64,000 nucleotides of DNA from assembly GCA_022606135.1 (NCBI GenBank), contig JABYQN010000015.1:310001-374000 (forward strand), in the 5' to 3' direction. Source of the stretch: Fomes fomentarius (taxonomy: Eukaryota > Basidiomycota > Agaricomycetes > Polyporales > Polyporaceae). Positions 36,286-48,730 of the stretch are shown here, one piece after another (positions within the stretch are counted from its first letter, which is position 1; the number at the start of each line of letters is the position of its first letter). The translations under genes and the position numbers were made by a program. The notes under the pieces are model-generated. The model saw nothing but the letters and a program-made list of their open reading frames with translations. It had not been told where the DNA came from and ran no database searches.

Positions 36286-37704
36286 ATGGCAGCGGCAGAC
36301 TCCTTTCCACTACCGCGAGCTGAGGTACCTTTTGGGAGTGATCTGTGATGACGAGGGCGCAAACGCTAACACACCGCTGCAGCTCATTGCTCTGTTTCTC
36401 GAGTCTCTCCTATTTGGCGCCTTTGCCGTTCTCTACTTCATCTCGATATGGATCCTAATGTACAGGGAGAGGCACCATGGGAGAACAAAGCTACACAAGT
36501 GGATGCTGGCAACGGGGACCGCTATGTTTGTACTCGCAATCGCGGTGAGTGGATGAGTGCGTCGTGCCCGACGGGTGGATAGTCTCATGCTTCATTGCTA
36601 TAGCACCTCTGCTTTGATGTACAGCGAGCCATAGCCGGCTTCATCACCCATGGTGGCACTCCCACTGGCACCCTCGACTTCTACAACCAATTAAGCAATC
36701 CGACCCACGTTGGCAAGTCTGTAATCTATGCGACGCAAACACTTGTAGGAGACAGCTTCGTGGTATGTCAAACCTCCCTTCCTTCATATGCCCGAGCACA
36801 GTCGTGCTCACACCGTCGTGTCCATCTTTTAGACGTATCGCATGTATGTCGTATGGAATCGCATGTCATTCATTGTGGTTTTGCCAATCCTGCTGTTGAT
36901 TGCCACTGGAGGTACGTCGTGAACCTCTCTTTGATGCGTAGTCAACCTCTTGATTCTGTCGCACTTAACAGTCGCTGGATATGGCATATGCTATCAGTTG
37001 ACACAGGTTACCGGCACTGGCGCTATCTTTGAGAGCAAGCTTGTGCCTTGGATCACGTCCTTCTTCTCCCTCTCCCTTACCACTAACGTTTTGGCCACAA
37101 GTGAGTTGTCTCTAGTGGTCTCATACTGTCCCTTGCTCACATCAGTCAGTGCTCATCACTGGACGTATTGTGTGGTCCAATCACAGGGTCAGGAAGTACC
37201 GCGCTGGATATGCGTCAGCCCTGACGCACTGGGGTGTGGTCGAGACCATCGTCCAGTCTGCAGCCATCTACTCTGCCGCGCTCATCTCGTTGCTCGCCAC
37301 CTACCTCGCCGGCTCGAATGGTCAGTATGTCTGTCTTGATTCGCTGCAGCCTCTCATCGTAAGTCCTCTTAAAAATAATGATCTCGCTTACATTTCAAGT
37401 CAATTTATTGCAGGGAATCGTCTTCACCTTGATCATCATACGCGTAGGACTGAACGAGACCACCAGCGAATCGTCGCGCGGAGCTCCAGTCGGTGCGGAT
37501 TCACATATCAGCGGCGCGCCGGTCCACCACCCTGCGCAATTCCAGCAATATCCTATGCGCCCCCTTGCCATCAACGTCTCCGTGTCGAAGACACGCGACC
37601 GTTCCAGCCTGGAGGGGTTTGATGATGGAACTGAGGGTGTCATTCGTGTCAAGAGGGATCCGGATCTGGAGAGCGGCGACGGAAGCACTAAGCACTCACC
37701 CTGA
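36286..37704 (+). CDS. agaricomycete multi-pass membrane protein (right-arm copy)
   Basis: Paralogue of the 15141-16636 gene. ATG at 36286 (MAAADSFPLPRAE), first intron ending at the CAG before LIALFLESLLFGAF. The helices follow in the same order: FISIWILMYRERHHGRTKLH, TPTGTLDFYNQLSNPTHVGK, GDSFV spliced to TYRMYVVWNRMSF, GYGICYQLTQVTGTGAIFES, PWITSFFSLSLTTNVLAT, TIVQSAAIYSAALISLLATY, GIVFTLIIIRVGLNETTSES. The hydrophilic tail ends GDGSTKHSP-stop at 37704. It lacks the G/V/A-rich insertion of the left copy and its last residues diverge. No disabling changes were seen, so both copies may be expressed. Function unknown. Confidence 0.82.
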
Positions 37705-37980
37705 CATCCGAGTAGGGGGAGTATTGTCGTGTAGGATATGGAAACAGTGAGTCACCCGTTGTGTAGAGCTACTCAGGGGAGAATCTCACCCCCCCCTCCC
37801 TCCGCCCATTCGCACTGCTCGCGCATGCGGCTATGTATCCTTTCTTTATTGATGAACCGATGCAAGTTTTGTATTTGAAGCCTGTTGTTGGAAGTATGAT
37901 AAATGGTAGATGAACCGTGGGTTCCACGCGAAAGGAGGGGCATTGTGTATCGGAATATCTAGATGCTGGTTAGTCTTGTT

Positions 37981-38088
37981 GGCAGGATGGCCGAGCGGTC
38001 TAAGGCGTGTAACTCAAGCGAAAGCTTGCCTGCTTTGCGGGTTTCGCATCTGGGTATCCAGGCGTGGGTTCAAATCCCACTCTTGTCA
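37981..38088 (+). tRNA. tRNA-Leu(CAA) with intron
   Basis: The acceptor stem GGCAGGA pairs with TCTTGTC (two G-U pairs) and discriminator A follows at 38088. The D-arm is the Leu/Ser type (TGGCCGAGCGGTCTAAGGC). The anticodon loop CTCAAG gives anticodon CAA. The T-arm GTGGG-TTCAAAT-CCCAC is perfect, and a variable-arm stem (CTGG-GTAT-CCAG) is present as expected for leucine tRNA. The extra bases after the anticodon are an intron whose start, CGAAAGCTTG, pairs with CAAGC at the anticodon, as in yeast tRNA-Leu(CAA). The anticodon stem as I draw it has one A-C mismatch, so the intron limits are not certain. Confidence 0.9.
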
Positions 38089-38514
38089 TTCATTTTGCTC
38101 AATACTACATGACGAAATTTCCTCCCCATTTCGACTTTCCTTCCTTACTCCAAAAGCTGAGAATCTTCATTTCCATTGCTTTTGGTCTCGCCAACTACTG
38201 TTGTGATCTCTACCTTGTGGAACTTTGTGAGAGCAGACGCATTCCAGCCATGCTGCAAGAATATCAGGCGGGCCAGTAACGTTAAACGAGATTGAAGTGT
38301 CCGTCGTTTCCAGGTAGTGACCATCTCAAGGACAAAATCATGATCATCGTGTAATTCTCACACTCCTGTCGCACCATTCCAGGATCCCCCAACTCGCTCA
38401 GCATGGGCTTCAGAGCATGCGTCCCGGTCAGAGATCGACACTTGCACGAGATTACAATCAGTTTCTTGAGCTTGGCGGCCAATTAAAAAAAGAAGAACTG
38501 ACTTTTGCACTTCG

Positions 38515-40272
38515 CTATTCAACGACGATCTCTCTCATACTTCCATCTCCGCAGGCCCGATCATCATATGGAGTGAGTGTTGGCAGGATGTCCATCTCAT
38601 GCATGGAGTCCACGTCGGCATAGGTATGCGACGCGATATCGGTGGGCAGAATAATAGAGGATCCCAACGATCCGGTCTCTCGTGCGAATGAGAGTGTCCC
38701 CGACTGGGCGACGGAGTCGCTATCGGTCGATTCGCCGCTCGTGACTAGTGACTAGTTTGTTCACTTCCTGTAGGTCAAGGAGGAACCTCGACACTAGGAC
38801 GGAGGTAATCCTGAAAATTCTCAACACTGGCACGACGAGAACGAGCGCAGATAGGCAACGTACGGTTCGGTGAACAGCGTCATGAAGCTGATAGAAGAGT
38901 CTGCCACCACTGTCTTTTAGATTTTCGGGTGGACGACGCAAGGTATTAGTTCGCTCCGGGGACCCAAAATTTGTGTGCACACAGTACCCACTGAGAGCAA
39001 GGTGAACAACAGATGAAGCACGTTCAAAAGGAGTAGAATGCTGTATCCGGCCGATCAACGTGCGTACACGGCCGATAAGTGTTGAAGACCCGTACAAGAA
39101 ATAGACAGTTCCTGAAGGAGTGGATCAGCGCATCACCCGCAGTTTCAAGAGGTCAGGTAAGTTACCATCTCGCAGTAGAATTGCCGCAAAAGAACATGTA
39201 GTGTTGAGTTCCCGTTGGATATTGACAGTGATGTATGTCGAGTACCAGGTCACACCCAGCACAATTGCATCTGATAAAATCAGCGAGCCGCGCGACAAGA
39301 TGATTACTGTGGAAGTCATCAGTGGCAGACTCGCGATGCATGCTGCTTGACACAACCGTACAGCTGAATGTGAATGAGGAGAACAATATCGGTGTCAGTA
39401 TATGTGACTCCCAGGCATGTTTGCAGTCGACTCACTTTTTCGCAAGTGCAGCGGGTAAGGATTCGAGAGAGCCCTGACAACCTAATATGGGATCGTTCAC
39501 GGCTCTGAGCCAGTGATACTGGGACTTAGGAGTGGGTCAGCCAGCGAAGACACCATGCTTGGCAACGACTCACGTAGTTGAGACCAACAGGAACTAAGGA
39601 AAGAAGGAGGACGATGAGAGCAAGGGGCCATCGCCTCTGAGTGAGAGCGAACACTCTCAATGCAGAAAAGGCTACCCTCATCCTAAGGTGGTAGATATGC
39701 CACCGAGGATACACAAAAACTCACCTCCCCAGGTTATGTACGGAAGGAGGCCAATTCCTTGACTAGTGTTCACATATACGGGGCACCTAGAGAAGCTCCC
39801 AGTTGAACATCACGTCCCTGCCCACGATACAGAATCATGTACCCCTAAGCAGCGTCGATGAGCGATGAGTTACTAGTAACCTGCCGCACTAAAACTCATC
39901 CACCTTATCAGAGATATGCCCGAGGGAAATTGCCTCGATGCTGATATTTATAAGGCTCAGGTACCTGTTCAGCAGGAAGAGAATGGTTGCTCCAGTAAAC
40001 CGATGACTCCAGAACAGATAGACCTCTCGTCTGAGGGTGATCGCATATTCGTACCACAGCAACGCTGTCAAGAAAGTGATAGGACAGGTATGGACAAATT
40101 ATCAGGCGGCATTGGTGGCACTCACTGACTGTGGAAATCCCACAGAGATTGGCTACAAAACTACGTTGGATGATGAGATAAAGGGAACGACGACATGAGC
40201 AACAGGGATCACTCACGTAGATTGAAATAGCTCAATTGATTGAGCATTATCCGAGCTAGCATCCGACGACAT
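38515..40272 (-). CDS. DUF6533-domain membrane protein 1
   Basis: Agaricomycete seven-helix-like membrane family with no proven function. ATG at 40272 (MSSDASSDNAQSIELFQST), then the diagnostic DUF6533 segment ALLWYEYAITLRREVYLFWS with ILFLLNRYLSLINI. Later exons read VFALTQRRWPLALIVLLLSL, the SDAIVLGVTWYSTYITV helix followed by ILLRDGNL, then FRITSVLVSRFLLDLQEVN, and a hydrophilic tail ending DGSMREIVVE-stop at 38515. The gene stands head to head with the dehydrogenase at 41253, about 980 bases away. The same pairing recurs downstream. Exon limits are approximate; family membership is strong because the order of all signature segments is kept. Confidence 0.75.
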
Positions 40273-41252
40273 ATTGTGGTGATAAAGCAGAAGAAGTGGG
40301 GGATCGCGGGACTTGTTATCGCAAACTCAGATGTCAAACTCTCATCTGGCAGGTCCGATCATCGCAGCGGGGAGAGTTAGGCCTGGGAAAGCATTGGGCT
40401 GTAAGTAATTTCAATTAGTTAAGAAAAGTTCTAGTTGGGCAGCTGGAGAGTTCGAGTCGGGAGGAACTACATAGATGAATAGAATAAAACATGCCGGTGA
40501 TTTTACTGCCTATAGTTTGCAGCACAGTTTGGTCCGGCGCTTGCTTCGCAGCGCACCTCCGAAGGCTGTGCGGACCACAAAAATCTAGCGGAGAGGGCGG
40601 CTTGCTCCGAACCTAGATCTCAGTCGGAGCATAAACTATCACTCGGAGTAGTAACTCGCAAAGCGGAGATTATGGAAGGGGCACTGCCGCTGGATGTAGG
40701 TACTCTTCCTCATTGCATAGCAAGTCCGACTCGTAAGTTAAGTGAGTCGAGTCAACTCCCTCCAGTTTCAGTAACTCTCCTGCATTTTGAGACTGGCTAC
40801 CGAAAGACACTGACAGGTGCCTGAGAGAAGCAGAGTGCCGCCGTCCAAATCCCGCATTGCAATTCCTCAGCATTACACATAGTACCAAACGGATTTGGTC
40901 TGACATGTCCAAGGCATCGTGATGCATGGCTTCGGAGGGGTTGGCAGCAGACCGGGGTCCAGCATCTTTAAGCCAAGCCTTTTCATAAGGGCACAACACC
41001 ATCATGAACGAGCTCGGATGGTACAGATGTTGCAAGTTTCCATGCCATGAGGTCTTCTCATGGCCAAACCACATCCCATGATTACCATAGGGGGGCGTGC
41101 TAGACGTCTATGGACGCTTCCGTGCCATACCGACACGTACATCGAACCTTGGATCCGTCCGGACTCATGGCTGAGGTAGTATAAAGGTGAGTCAACTGAG
41201 CTCTATGGACAATAGGGTCAAGTCTCGACTTCCATCACCCTCGCTGCAAGCA
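40273..41252. other. shared promoter region between DUF6533 gene 1 and SDR 1
   Basis: An open frame on the minus strand (about 41074-40670, 134 codons) has no family match and is probably chance. A short inverted repeat (GGTCCG...CGGACC, about 40532-40566) is followed by a cluster of CGGAG/CTCCG words to 40670. TATAAAG at 41180-41186 lies 67-73 bases before the dehydrogenase ATG. Confidence 0.4.
41180..41186 (+). promoter_or_regulatory. TATA box of SDR 1
   Basis: TATAAAG at a normal fungal distance (about 70 bases) before the start codon at 41253. Confidence 0.5.
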
Positions 41253-42439
41253 TGACTTCGTACGCTGTGATCGGTGCATCTAGAGGCATTGGCCTCGAGT
41301 TTGTCCGTCAGCTGGTGAGTTGTCTTTTAGCAACCTCGTGAAAAGCTCGAGTTGATTCGATCTCGCACAACTTGAACAGGCGAACAGGCCAAACACGACC
41401 GTATTCGCAGTCGTGCGGAATACGCGCACTTCTGCACATCTTGCCTCAGCTGTGCAATACTCGAACAATGTCCATGTCGTAGAAGCTGATGTCTCAGACT
41501 ATGGATCGCTCAAGGTTTGTCTTCATTGTCTTCTTCAGAGTGGACCTACTAGCACTGGCCTGTCGTCTCGCTCGTTGACAACGCTTCTTCCTCCATTCTT
41601 CACTAGCATGCTGCAAAGCAAGTATCGGAAATTACCAGTGGAACCCTCGATTGTCTCATACATAACGCGGCGCTGATGGACTATAAGGCGACCTACAAAG
41701 GGTACGGCGATTAGTGCGTGAATTTCCTTCTGCCCGGAAGAAACGTAGTCTGATATCTTCATGATTCAATATCTTACGTACCGGTAGCGCCGATATGGAG
41801 GAGCTTGATGCCGAGTTCATCACTGCCGTGTGTATCTTGAAATCTTCACCGTCAACTGTCAGGGGCTACTTGGAGCCTTGTTGATACCTGTTCTCCGGTT
41901 TTAAACCCAGTACAAGGTCAACACCCTGGGTGTAATTCACGGCATCTCCGCCTTTCTACCACTTCTGCGCGCATCCTCTGCAAGCCCTAAGAAGATTGTC
42001 GTCATAAGCAGTGCGGGGGCGGACCACAAGTTCGTGAACCTCTTAGGCATGGCAGACACCACCGCATATGGGATCACTAAGGCCGCCGCAGTTGTCGCAA
42101 CGTCCAAGTGGGCGGTGCAGCTCAAGGACGAAGGCTTCGTCGTCGTGTCTCTCCTCCCGGGTCTGGTCGATACGTCCGGAACCGTCGGTGAACATGGTCA
42201 GTACTGATGGTTCTCAGCTTGTCTACGTGAGCTAGAGTGCGGCTGATGCGTCCACAGGCGACTCGGGATCCTACTCTCGTTTTGTCGCTTTCGAGGAGCA
42301 GTCCAGGAACGCCGGGATACCGACAAACCTCCTGACCCCGGAGCAGTCTGTTCTTGCACAACTCAAGGTCATCGATGGGCTTAAACCCTCGGACAATGGA
42401 CTTCTCCTCGCGCTTACCGGAGGAGAGTGGAGAGTGTAA
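41253..42439 (+). CDS. short-chain dehydrogenase/reductase 1
   Basis: Classical Rossmann-fold NAD(P)-dependent oxidoreductase, probably cytosolic. ATG at 41253; the N-terminus MTSYAVIGASRGIGLEFVRQL holds the GxxxGxG cofactor loop. After introns follow ANRPNTTVFAVVRNTRTSAH, VEADVSDYGSL, LDCLIHNAALMD (the NAG-like motif as NAA), KVNTLGVIHGISAFLPLL, the catalytic serine in KIVVISSAGAD, and the YGITK catalytic motif. SLLPGLVDTSG is the usual PG loop. The last exon (TPEQSVLAQLKVIDGLKPSD ... GGEWRV) ends at 42439. It resembles the C-factor/sniffer-like SDRs common in fungi. It is intact and the first of three close paralogues. Substrate unknown. Confidence 0.88.
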
Positions 42440-43295
42440 AGAAGTTTAAGAATTGTCGGCGTACTTGAATTTCGGCTACTTCAAGTTTTGATGTACCAGT
42501 TGCGCTTGAGATGAAGGAGGAGTCCAATCAGTCAACGATGAGCATGATAACCTCAGGCCTAGGCATGAGCCCCCAAACCAGCCAGTTTGTGCCGGCGCTG
42601 AGACTCCGAGTCCATTTGAATGTTCGCTAATCCTGGTTAGTTCGGAACTGTAGTCTGTGACGTCATGCACAGCGCCTATGGGGCCAAGCCGGACGCGCCC
42701 GTGAACGCGGTGGCGACCTCGGCGACCTTGTCCGACAACTCTCTCTCTCGTTGAACTTGCAGAGTATATGTACTGCGACTCGGGTCACGGACTCATCTTG
42801 CATGAATAGTACGTTCCTCTAGCATTGATCATGCCGGGAAGAAGACGGTAAGTTTATAGTAGTACGAATCATGGTTGTTGCCATAGCTAACCGAAATATT
42901 GAACGAAGAGTCACTATTCCACTGCCTCACCACTAGTCGCTAGCAGAGCACAGAATGTCTCAATTTGGCTTGCCGTATTAGCAGACAAGGGCCAGAAGTC
43001 GCTGACCAGATACGCCGCGGTTGCTGAGTACAGTTGCTGCATGGAGACTCTGAGCTGGGAGCCTAAGAAGTGTGTCGGTCCCGCGCGCAGGCACTGTGAT
43101 GGGTGACTCTGGCAAACTCATCTATGCATAGTCTCAAGTGCGGTCGGAGAATAGGAGCGGATGCGTACTGTTCTAGATGAAGAAGACGACCAGACTCACC
43201 CTGTGAGGTGCGTAGTGGCTTCGTTGAGTCAACTTGCGCACGTCACGGCTACCTCAAGGGAGCCGACGATGACGACAGGTATGTAAAATGCTGAC
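42440..43295. other. intergenic, probably decayed DUF6533 region
   Basis: No intact gene. Given the remnant just downstream (43296-43553), this stretch probably includes further decayed exons of the same gene, but I cannot trace them with confidence. Confidence 0.35.
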
Positions 43296-43553
43296 TCAGT
43301 CCTTATAGAGTCCGCCTATACTTACATGAGAACTCACACCGTTCCCAAGTCCGAACGGGATATATAGTATAGTAGTCAGGGAAGTCCGCACAACATGCTG
43401 TAGCATGCCATAAAGAGACATCGACCACACCAGTAGAATGTCTTCCATGGAACTGCGGATACCATTCACACATCTAACGAGCCTAGAATCGGCGCCCGCT
43501 GTTGGAGGTATATGAGAAGCGGTGTGTACAGTGACTCCAAGGACGAGAACCAA
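43296..43553 (-). pseudogene. DUF6533 gene remnant
   Basis: A minus-strand segment reading VLVLGVTVHTASHI can be aligned with IVLGVTWYSTYITV of DUF6533 gene 1. About 45 residues further, VRTSLTTILYIPFG aligns with the family's RTSLTT-LLRDG segment. The LLRDG part is corrupted, the N-terminal domain is not recognised, and no start is found. Its position head to head with SDR 2 matches the arrangement at 38.5-42.4 kb, which supports an origin by module duplication. Confidence 0.45.
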
Positions 43554-43583
43554 CTGAGCACCCTCTGCGACCTAACTCTTGAT

Positions 43584-44761
43584 ATGACCTCGTACGCTGT
43601 GATTGGTGCTTCTAGAGGCCTTGGCCTTGAATTCATTCGTCAACTCGTGCGTTGCGCCGTTCGGTACTAGTACCCGGGGCCACGGAGCGATACCTGACGT
43701 AATATCCTACTCAACAGGCAAACAGGCCAAACGCGACCGTATTTGCGGTTGTAAGGAACGCGCGCACCTCTACCCATCTCACTTCCGTCGCTGAGGGCTC
43801 GAAGAACGTTCACATCGTTGAGGCCGATGTCGTCGACTACAAATCGCTTGAGGTGTGTCGTTATCGTCAGCCGGCCCCTTCACACTACTCCTTGATGCTA
43901 ATTTCCATCCGTCTTCCTGGCACCAGCGTGCTGCCAAACAGATATCAGAGATCACTGGAGGAACGCTCGACTGTCTCATACATAATGCGGCCCTGATAGA
44001 CTCCAAAGTCGGAAGAGGGTACGACGACTAGTAAGCCGCGTACCTCTCCTTTGAGCGAGATCAACAATAACATTATTCGACATCTCTGACATAACCTCAT
44101 CTACCCACTAGCGCGGACATGGACGAGCTCGACGCCGAGTTCACCAAAACGGTTCGTCTCTCTTCCCACTACACCACTTCACACGGCATCGGCACTCATC
44201 AATCACTCCTCTTCCTGTCAATCCAGTACCAGGTGAATACGCTGGGCGCGATCCACAGCATCTTCGCCTTCCTGCCGCTCCTCCGTGCCTCCTCAGCAAC
44301 TCTCAAGAAAATCGTGGTGATCAGCTCCGCAGCCGCCGACTACAAGTTCATCAACACCGCAGGGCAGGTCAACACCACCGCGTACGGCATCACCAAAGCC
44401 GCCACCGTCCTCGCAACGACCAAGTGGGCGGTGAAGCTCAAGGACGAGCGCTTCGTCGTCGTGTCCCTCAGCCCTGGCATGGCGGACACGTCCGGTACCT
44501 CAGGTCAGTGACTTTCGGCTTTTGTAGATGGCCAGCAGTTTTGATGGATGCGGGGACACGCACGGTCCGATAGAAAATGACCCCGCCGCTTCTCGCGCGG
44601 GTTTTGTCCGGCTGGAGGAACAGTTCAAGCAGGCTGGAGTGGCGCTCCCGCTCCAGACCACAGAAGAGTCTGTCTCGGGGCAGCTGAAGGTCATCGACGA
44701 ACTGAAGCCGTCGGACAACGGCCTGCACCTCGCGCATACCGGAGGGGAGTGGAAGGTATGA
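43584..44761 (+). CDS. short-chain dehydrogenase/reductase 2
   Basis: Close paralogue of SDR 1. ATG at 43584 (MTSYAVIGASRGLGLEFIRQ), then ANRPNATVFAVVRNARTSTH, VHIVEADVVDYKSLE, ISEITGGTLDCLIHNAALID, VNTLGAIHSIFAFLPLLRAS, the Ser motif KIVVISSAAAD, the catalytic YGITK, SLSPGMADTSGT, and a last exon with TTEESVSGQLKVIDELKPSD ending GGEWKV at 44761. Introns fall at the same places as in SDR 1. The reading appears intact. Its stop lies about 190 bases from the stop of the convergent DUF6533 gene 2. Confidence 0.88.
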
Positions 44762-44949
44762 GGGAGGGCAGCCTATGGATGGCTATTGGCGAAAGGAGAG
44801 AAGTGGGTGTGGGCGCAATGAGACATGCGGCGGAGATGAGACATGCGGCGGACGAGAGGCCTCGGCTGTGACTGGCACATGCAGTACTGTATGCACCCGT
44901 GAATCGTGAACTCCGCCAGATACATAAAGACACGAAGAGGACATACACC

Positions 44950-46943
44950 TCAGATTGCTGATACAGACCGTTCGCCATACGTCTTCGAGCTGGAGGCTTC
45001 ACCCTCCGCCGAGTTCAATATGTTCCCCTTCTCCCGCGTCAGTCCCGCGCAGCCTGAGACCACCTCTGTCCTCGTATCTCTACTGCTAGCGCCCTCCAAG
45101 TCTCCCGAGTCGGCCGTACTGAGCCCGCTGCCTCTCCCCCCGTCAATGTCATCGTCATCAAAGTGCGACTCTACATCAACCAGCGCGGACTGGTTTGCTG
45201 TAGAATACACAGCGAGCGGTCCCGCCAGCGACGCGACAAACGAAGGCATCGACATCCTCAAACTCGGAATCGGCACAGCAAAGTCGAGGCCCGAGCCTGT
45301 CGCGAGGTCCGGGTGGACAAAGGAGGGCACGGTGTCCGGCTGCGAGGTGTGTTTCGCCTCTTGCAGGCTGATGAGGAAGTGGCAGACGAGGATCGATGTG
45401 ATTCTGCCCGCGCACGTGGAGCGTTAGCGATCCGCGGCTTACTGAGGCTGGTGCGGAGAGGAGAGAGGGGATACGTACGGGTCGATGAAGTTGATCACGA
45501 AGCTCTCGGAGCCCGAGGGGATCTTGATCTGTCATGGATTCGTGGGTGAGTGGTGGACGAGTCGTTGAAGATTGGATGGTGGTCGTACCGAGAGCGCTGT
45601 GAGCACCATGTGGAGGATGTTGAGCGTTGCGAGCACACTGCGACGAATCCATCCGAGTCAGTGGCCTTTTCTCGTTTTCTCGCTTTCGGGTAAAGATACA
45701 GAGTTTGGACTGCTTACACGAAGTAAATGCACCCTATACCGTCATGAAGAATCTTAGCCAGCGAACAGGAAAGAGGACGGTAACGTGTGTGCGAACCATT
45801 ATGCAGCATGACCTGATTGAAGGTCGGACCTTGAATAGTCTGAGCTGCGATCCTGCTCAACTTGTATGTTTCTCGCCATGTCACCGCTACGACGAGGAGG
45901 TCTGCGAGTGTCTGTCCGGAGCGTGAGAGGAATGTCACTGAAAAGTCGTGACATATGCATGAGCGCTATGAGCTGCAGATCAGCCTACAACTTAGTCCAT
46001 GCGAGCAACGTACATCTGCAAATAAGCACCATCAGACTGAGAGATGTAACCAAACGCAGACTGAACAAACATTATGGCAAGTTGTTGTGGTGTACTCGAG
46101 TCTAGGGAACAGTTGATGGGTGGGTCCCGGTTGACTGGATGTGATTGGTATGCCGCGCTCTAGATGTGAACACGTCAGTTACTAAAGTAAGTCAAATGGT
46201 AGTCCGCAGATGATGATCGGCTCGAAGCACAGCACGTACAACGTTCACAAATAGCGGCACGAGAGCGAGCGTGAGCGTGAGGCCCGCCAGCAGTTTATGC
46301 TGCCCAGTCAATGCATAGACACGCAACGAGGAGAACACTGGAAGTCACAATGCAGACATCAGTCTCGATATCCGCGCCGCTAGTAAGAACAGATAAATCT
46401 TCACATGCAGGGCCGATCATGGCGAAGTACGATAGCACGAGCTCCGTGTAGTACAAGCCGCGACAACTGCAGCGCGATATATGAGCAAGCAATTCCCATT
46501 CAATTTGATACGGTTGGTGCCGTACCTCTAGCAGACAATCGTCAGTCATACGCATGAGAATGACAATGGTCCATAGAGGAGTCCACGCACCAGGTCCGAG
46601 ACTGGCTGGATGGTAAGCATGGCGAGTGCCCACTCGAGCATGATGCAATATCGGTTGAAGAGGTACAGGATCGACGCGCTAGTCCTCGGTGCACGCCAGA
46701 AGAGTGTCATCTCGCTGCCTAGTGAGATGCACCAGTCGTATACAAGAAGTGCTGTTGCATGTTGCATACAATGGCGATGAGTTGCAACATATATCTGAGA
46801 GAAGATTGAGACCCACTGAGTACCGCGACTCCACATGCATTTGCGGTAAACCTGTCCGATCGGGTGAGATGAAGCCTGCATGATACGGACAGTGGCTTGG
46901 AGAAAGGAAGGGTTGCTCACACAAATTGGTAGAGCGAGTCCAT
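44950..46943 (-). CDS. DUF6533-domain membrane protein 2
   Basis: Second full DUF6533 family member. The likely start is the ATG at 46943 (MDSLYQF), followed by two short introns. The signature is ALLVYDWCISLGSEMTLFWR with ILYLFNRYCIMLEWALAML. Downstream exons give LSRSGQTLADLLVVAVTWRE with TYKLSRIAAQ and MLHNG (equivalent to LLRDG), RSVLATLNILHMVLTALS, IPSGSESFVINFIDP, then ITSILVCHFLISLQEAKHTS. The long acidic, Ser/Asp-rich tail (DVESHFDDDDIDGG...) ends YGERSVSAI-stop at 44950. The start choice is an inference from splice fit and from the TTTAAAAG stretch upstream. Function unknown, as for gene 1. Confidence 0.72.
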
Positions 46944-48730
46944 AGTAGTCGTGACACGGCTTGGAGGACGAACGTGTATGTACCTTTTAAAGGGACCGAG
47001 CGGAAGTGTGCCTTGTCAAAGCTCATGGTCAGGCGAGCCAGCAGCCCTACATATACCTGCATGACACACTGTCTCAGCAAGCGACTCACTCATTCTCGGA
47101 CTCTATAGTCAGGAAATACGTACGGCATTCCTCATTAATATTGTCACTGTACGTCTACGCGCACAAATCGGCGTGCACACGCAACCGACAACGAACCGAC
47201 GCTGCTCGCCCCTCCGGAGCTGAGCCATCCGGATCCGTGCCTGCTATTCAGTACCACTGAAAGTCGGAGCCAGGCTGCCACGAGCGTCCAGTGTGTGAGG
47301 ATACGCTGCTGCGTAGTGATGAGATCACGGTCTCCCACACGATTATACAGATACGAAAAGGCACGTCTGTCTCGCGAGCTGCCCTTTCGTCGCAATGTGG
47401 TTGCAGGCAGTGAGGATTGCCATAGGCAGTAGCAGTGAGAAGCAGAGAATTACTTCTCCGAGTCGATGTGCTGTGCACTCCAGGTCCTTGCCAAGGACTC
47501 GTCCATGATTCTGTCTTGATGACGTTCGACATTGCGCGGAGCGCCAAAGGTCAGCGGGACAGGCTCATGAAGAAGTCATCGTGAGTAGTAGGAAGACAAT
47601 GTCTCAACACACGGACGACCTCATCTCACCAGTGTAAAAACCAATACCCCTGCCAGAAAGTGTGTGAGCTGTTCCGAAAAATGCAATTGGTAGGATGGCT
47701 TCCGGCTAGTAGGACTTTACAGACGGACTCACACATGCTCCTAGTAGTAGTACTTGTGTGCTTCTGATCCATTCAACGTGCACAGAGAGCTGAATGCAGG
47801 GTTGATAGTATTCATGCCAACCCACTGTTGGGAGACAACATCGTGGTCGAGAACACAGGCCGACCTGCACAGCGATTGGCAAGCGCTGGTAGCCGATCTC
47901 AGATCCCGCGCTTCACCCTATCCACGCGATTGCCACGCGAGCCGAGAGCTTCTTTATGACCGGGTTTATCGTTCTTCGCTCATCCTCAATCACTTTGTGG
48001 ACGCATGGGTTCAAGTGCCGAGTCCCTGCTACATGAATTCGTCAACTCAGAGGGCTTCCCACAGGCTAAGACCTCTTTGACCTTTTCCCTCAGCACTACT
48101 GCGCCATGATCTCAGGTGCGCCGCCGGACAGCTTCAACTGAAGCTTGAAGCCCCACACCCATCTTACGGCACGCCGCAAACCCCACGCCGCCGGTGCGTC
48201 GGTGCCTACTTCTCGGACGACACACAAATCATTTTGATGGGCAATGCAGTGTGGAGAACTCGCTCATACTGTACAGCTTATTGTGCACACAAAACGCGAT
48301 GACGCCCTCACAACTCAACACAATCCCCTTGGGGTGATTCCAGATATCGCCTTTCGCGTGAGACGATCGCACAGCTATACCTCTCGACGACACATCTAGC
48401 TCATGGTCTCCAACAATCTGGGATTAGGGTCAGGCGAAGCGGCTGGACGTCGAGACGGATGGCATGAAAGGAGTAACAGACGTACATTTCCACATAAGAC
48501 AGACTACAGTACAGCATTCCAGTTATGCATCAGAACACAGCGAACGATACACAGACCGGAGGGAACAGCGCCAAGGAACAAGAAGACAGTCGACCCCTGA
48601 TGGGTGGTCTTATCTGAGCCGCGTGCCAGTCAAGAGGAATATGTCGTCGAGTGTCGGGGATTCGAGTGCACTCTGGCTCAACATGAGGAAGGAGATTCAG
48701 AGCCCTGTCGTGACCGTCATACGACCCTGC
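46944..48730. other. intergenic region, no gene recognised
   Basis: Fragmented open frames on both strands, none with a recognisable domain, start context or intron pattern. A minus-strand segment near 47250-47560 is protein-like in places but cannot be assigned. Confidence 0.4.

Larger units (their letters stand above)
30857..37704. repeat. right arm of the inverted segmental duplication
   Basis: Same gene order as the left arm in inverted orientation, but about 1.9 kb longer. The excess comes from an extra BTB fragment near 32.7-33.1 kb and insertions between 33.1-34.4 and 35.15-35.9 kb. Conserved anchors include the intergenic block 34590-34800. Confidence 0.85.

Noticed and set aside
40670..41074. 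134-codon minus-strand open frame upstream of SDR 1
   Set aside because: No family resemblance or intron pattern; it would occupy the shared promoter of two genes.
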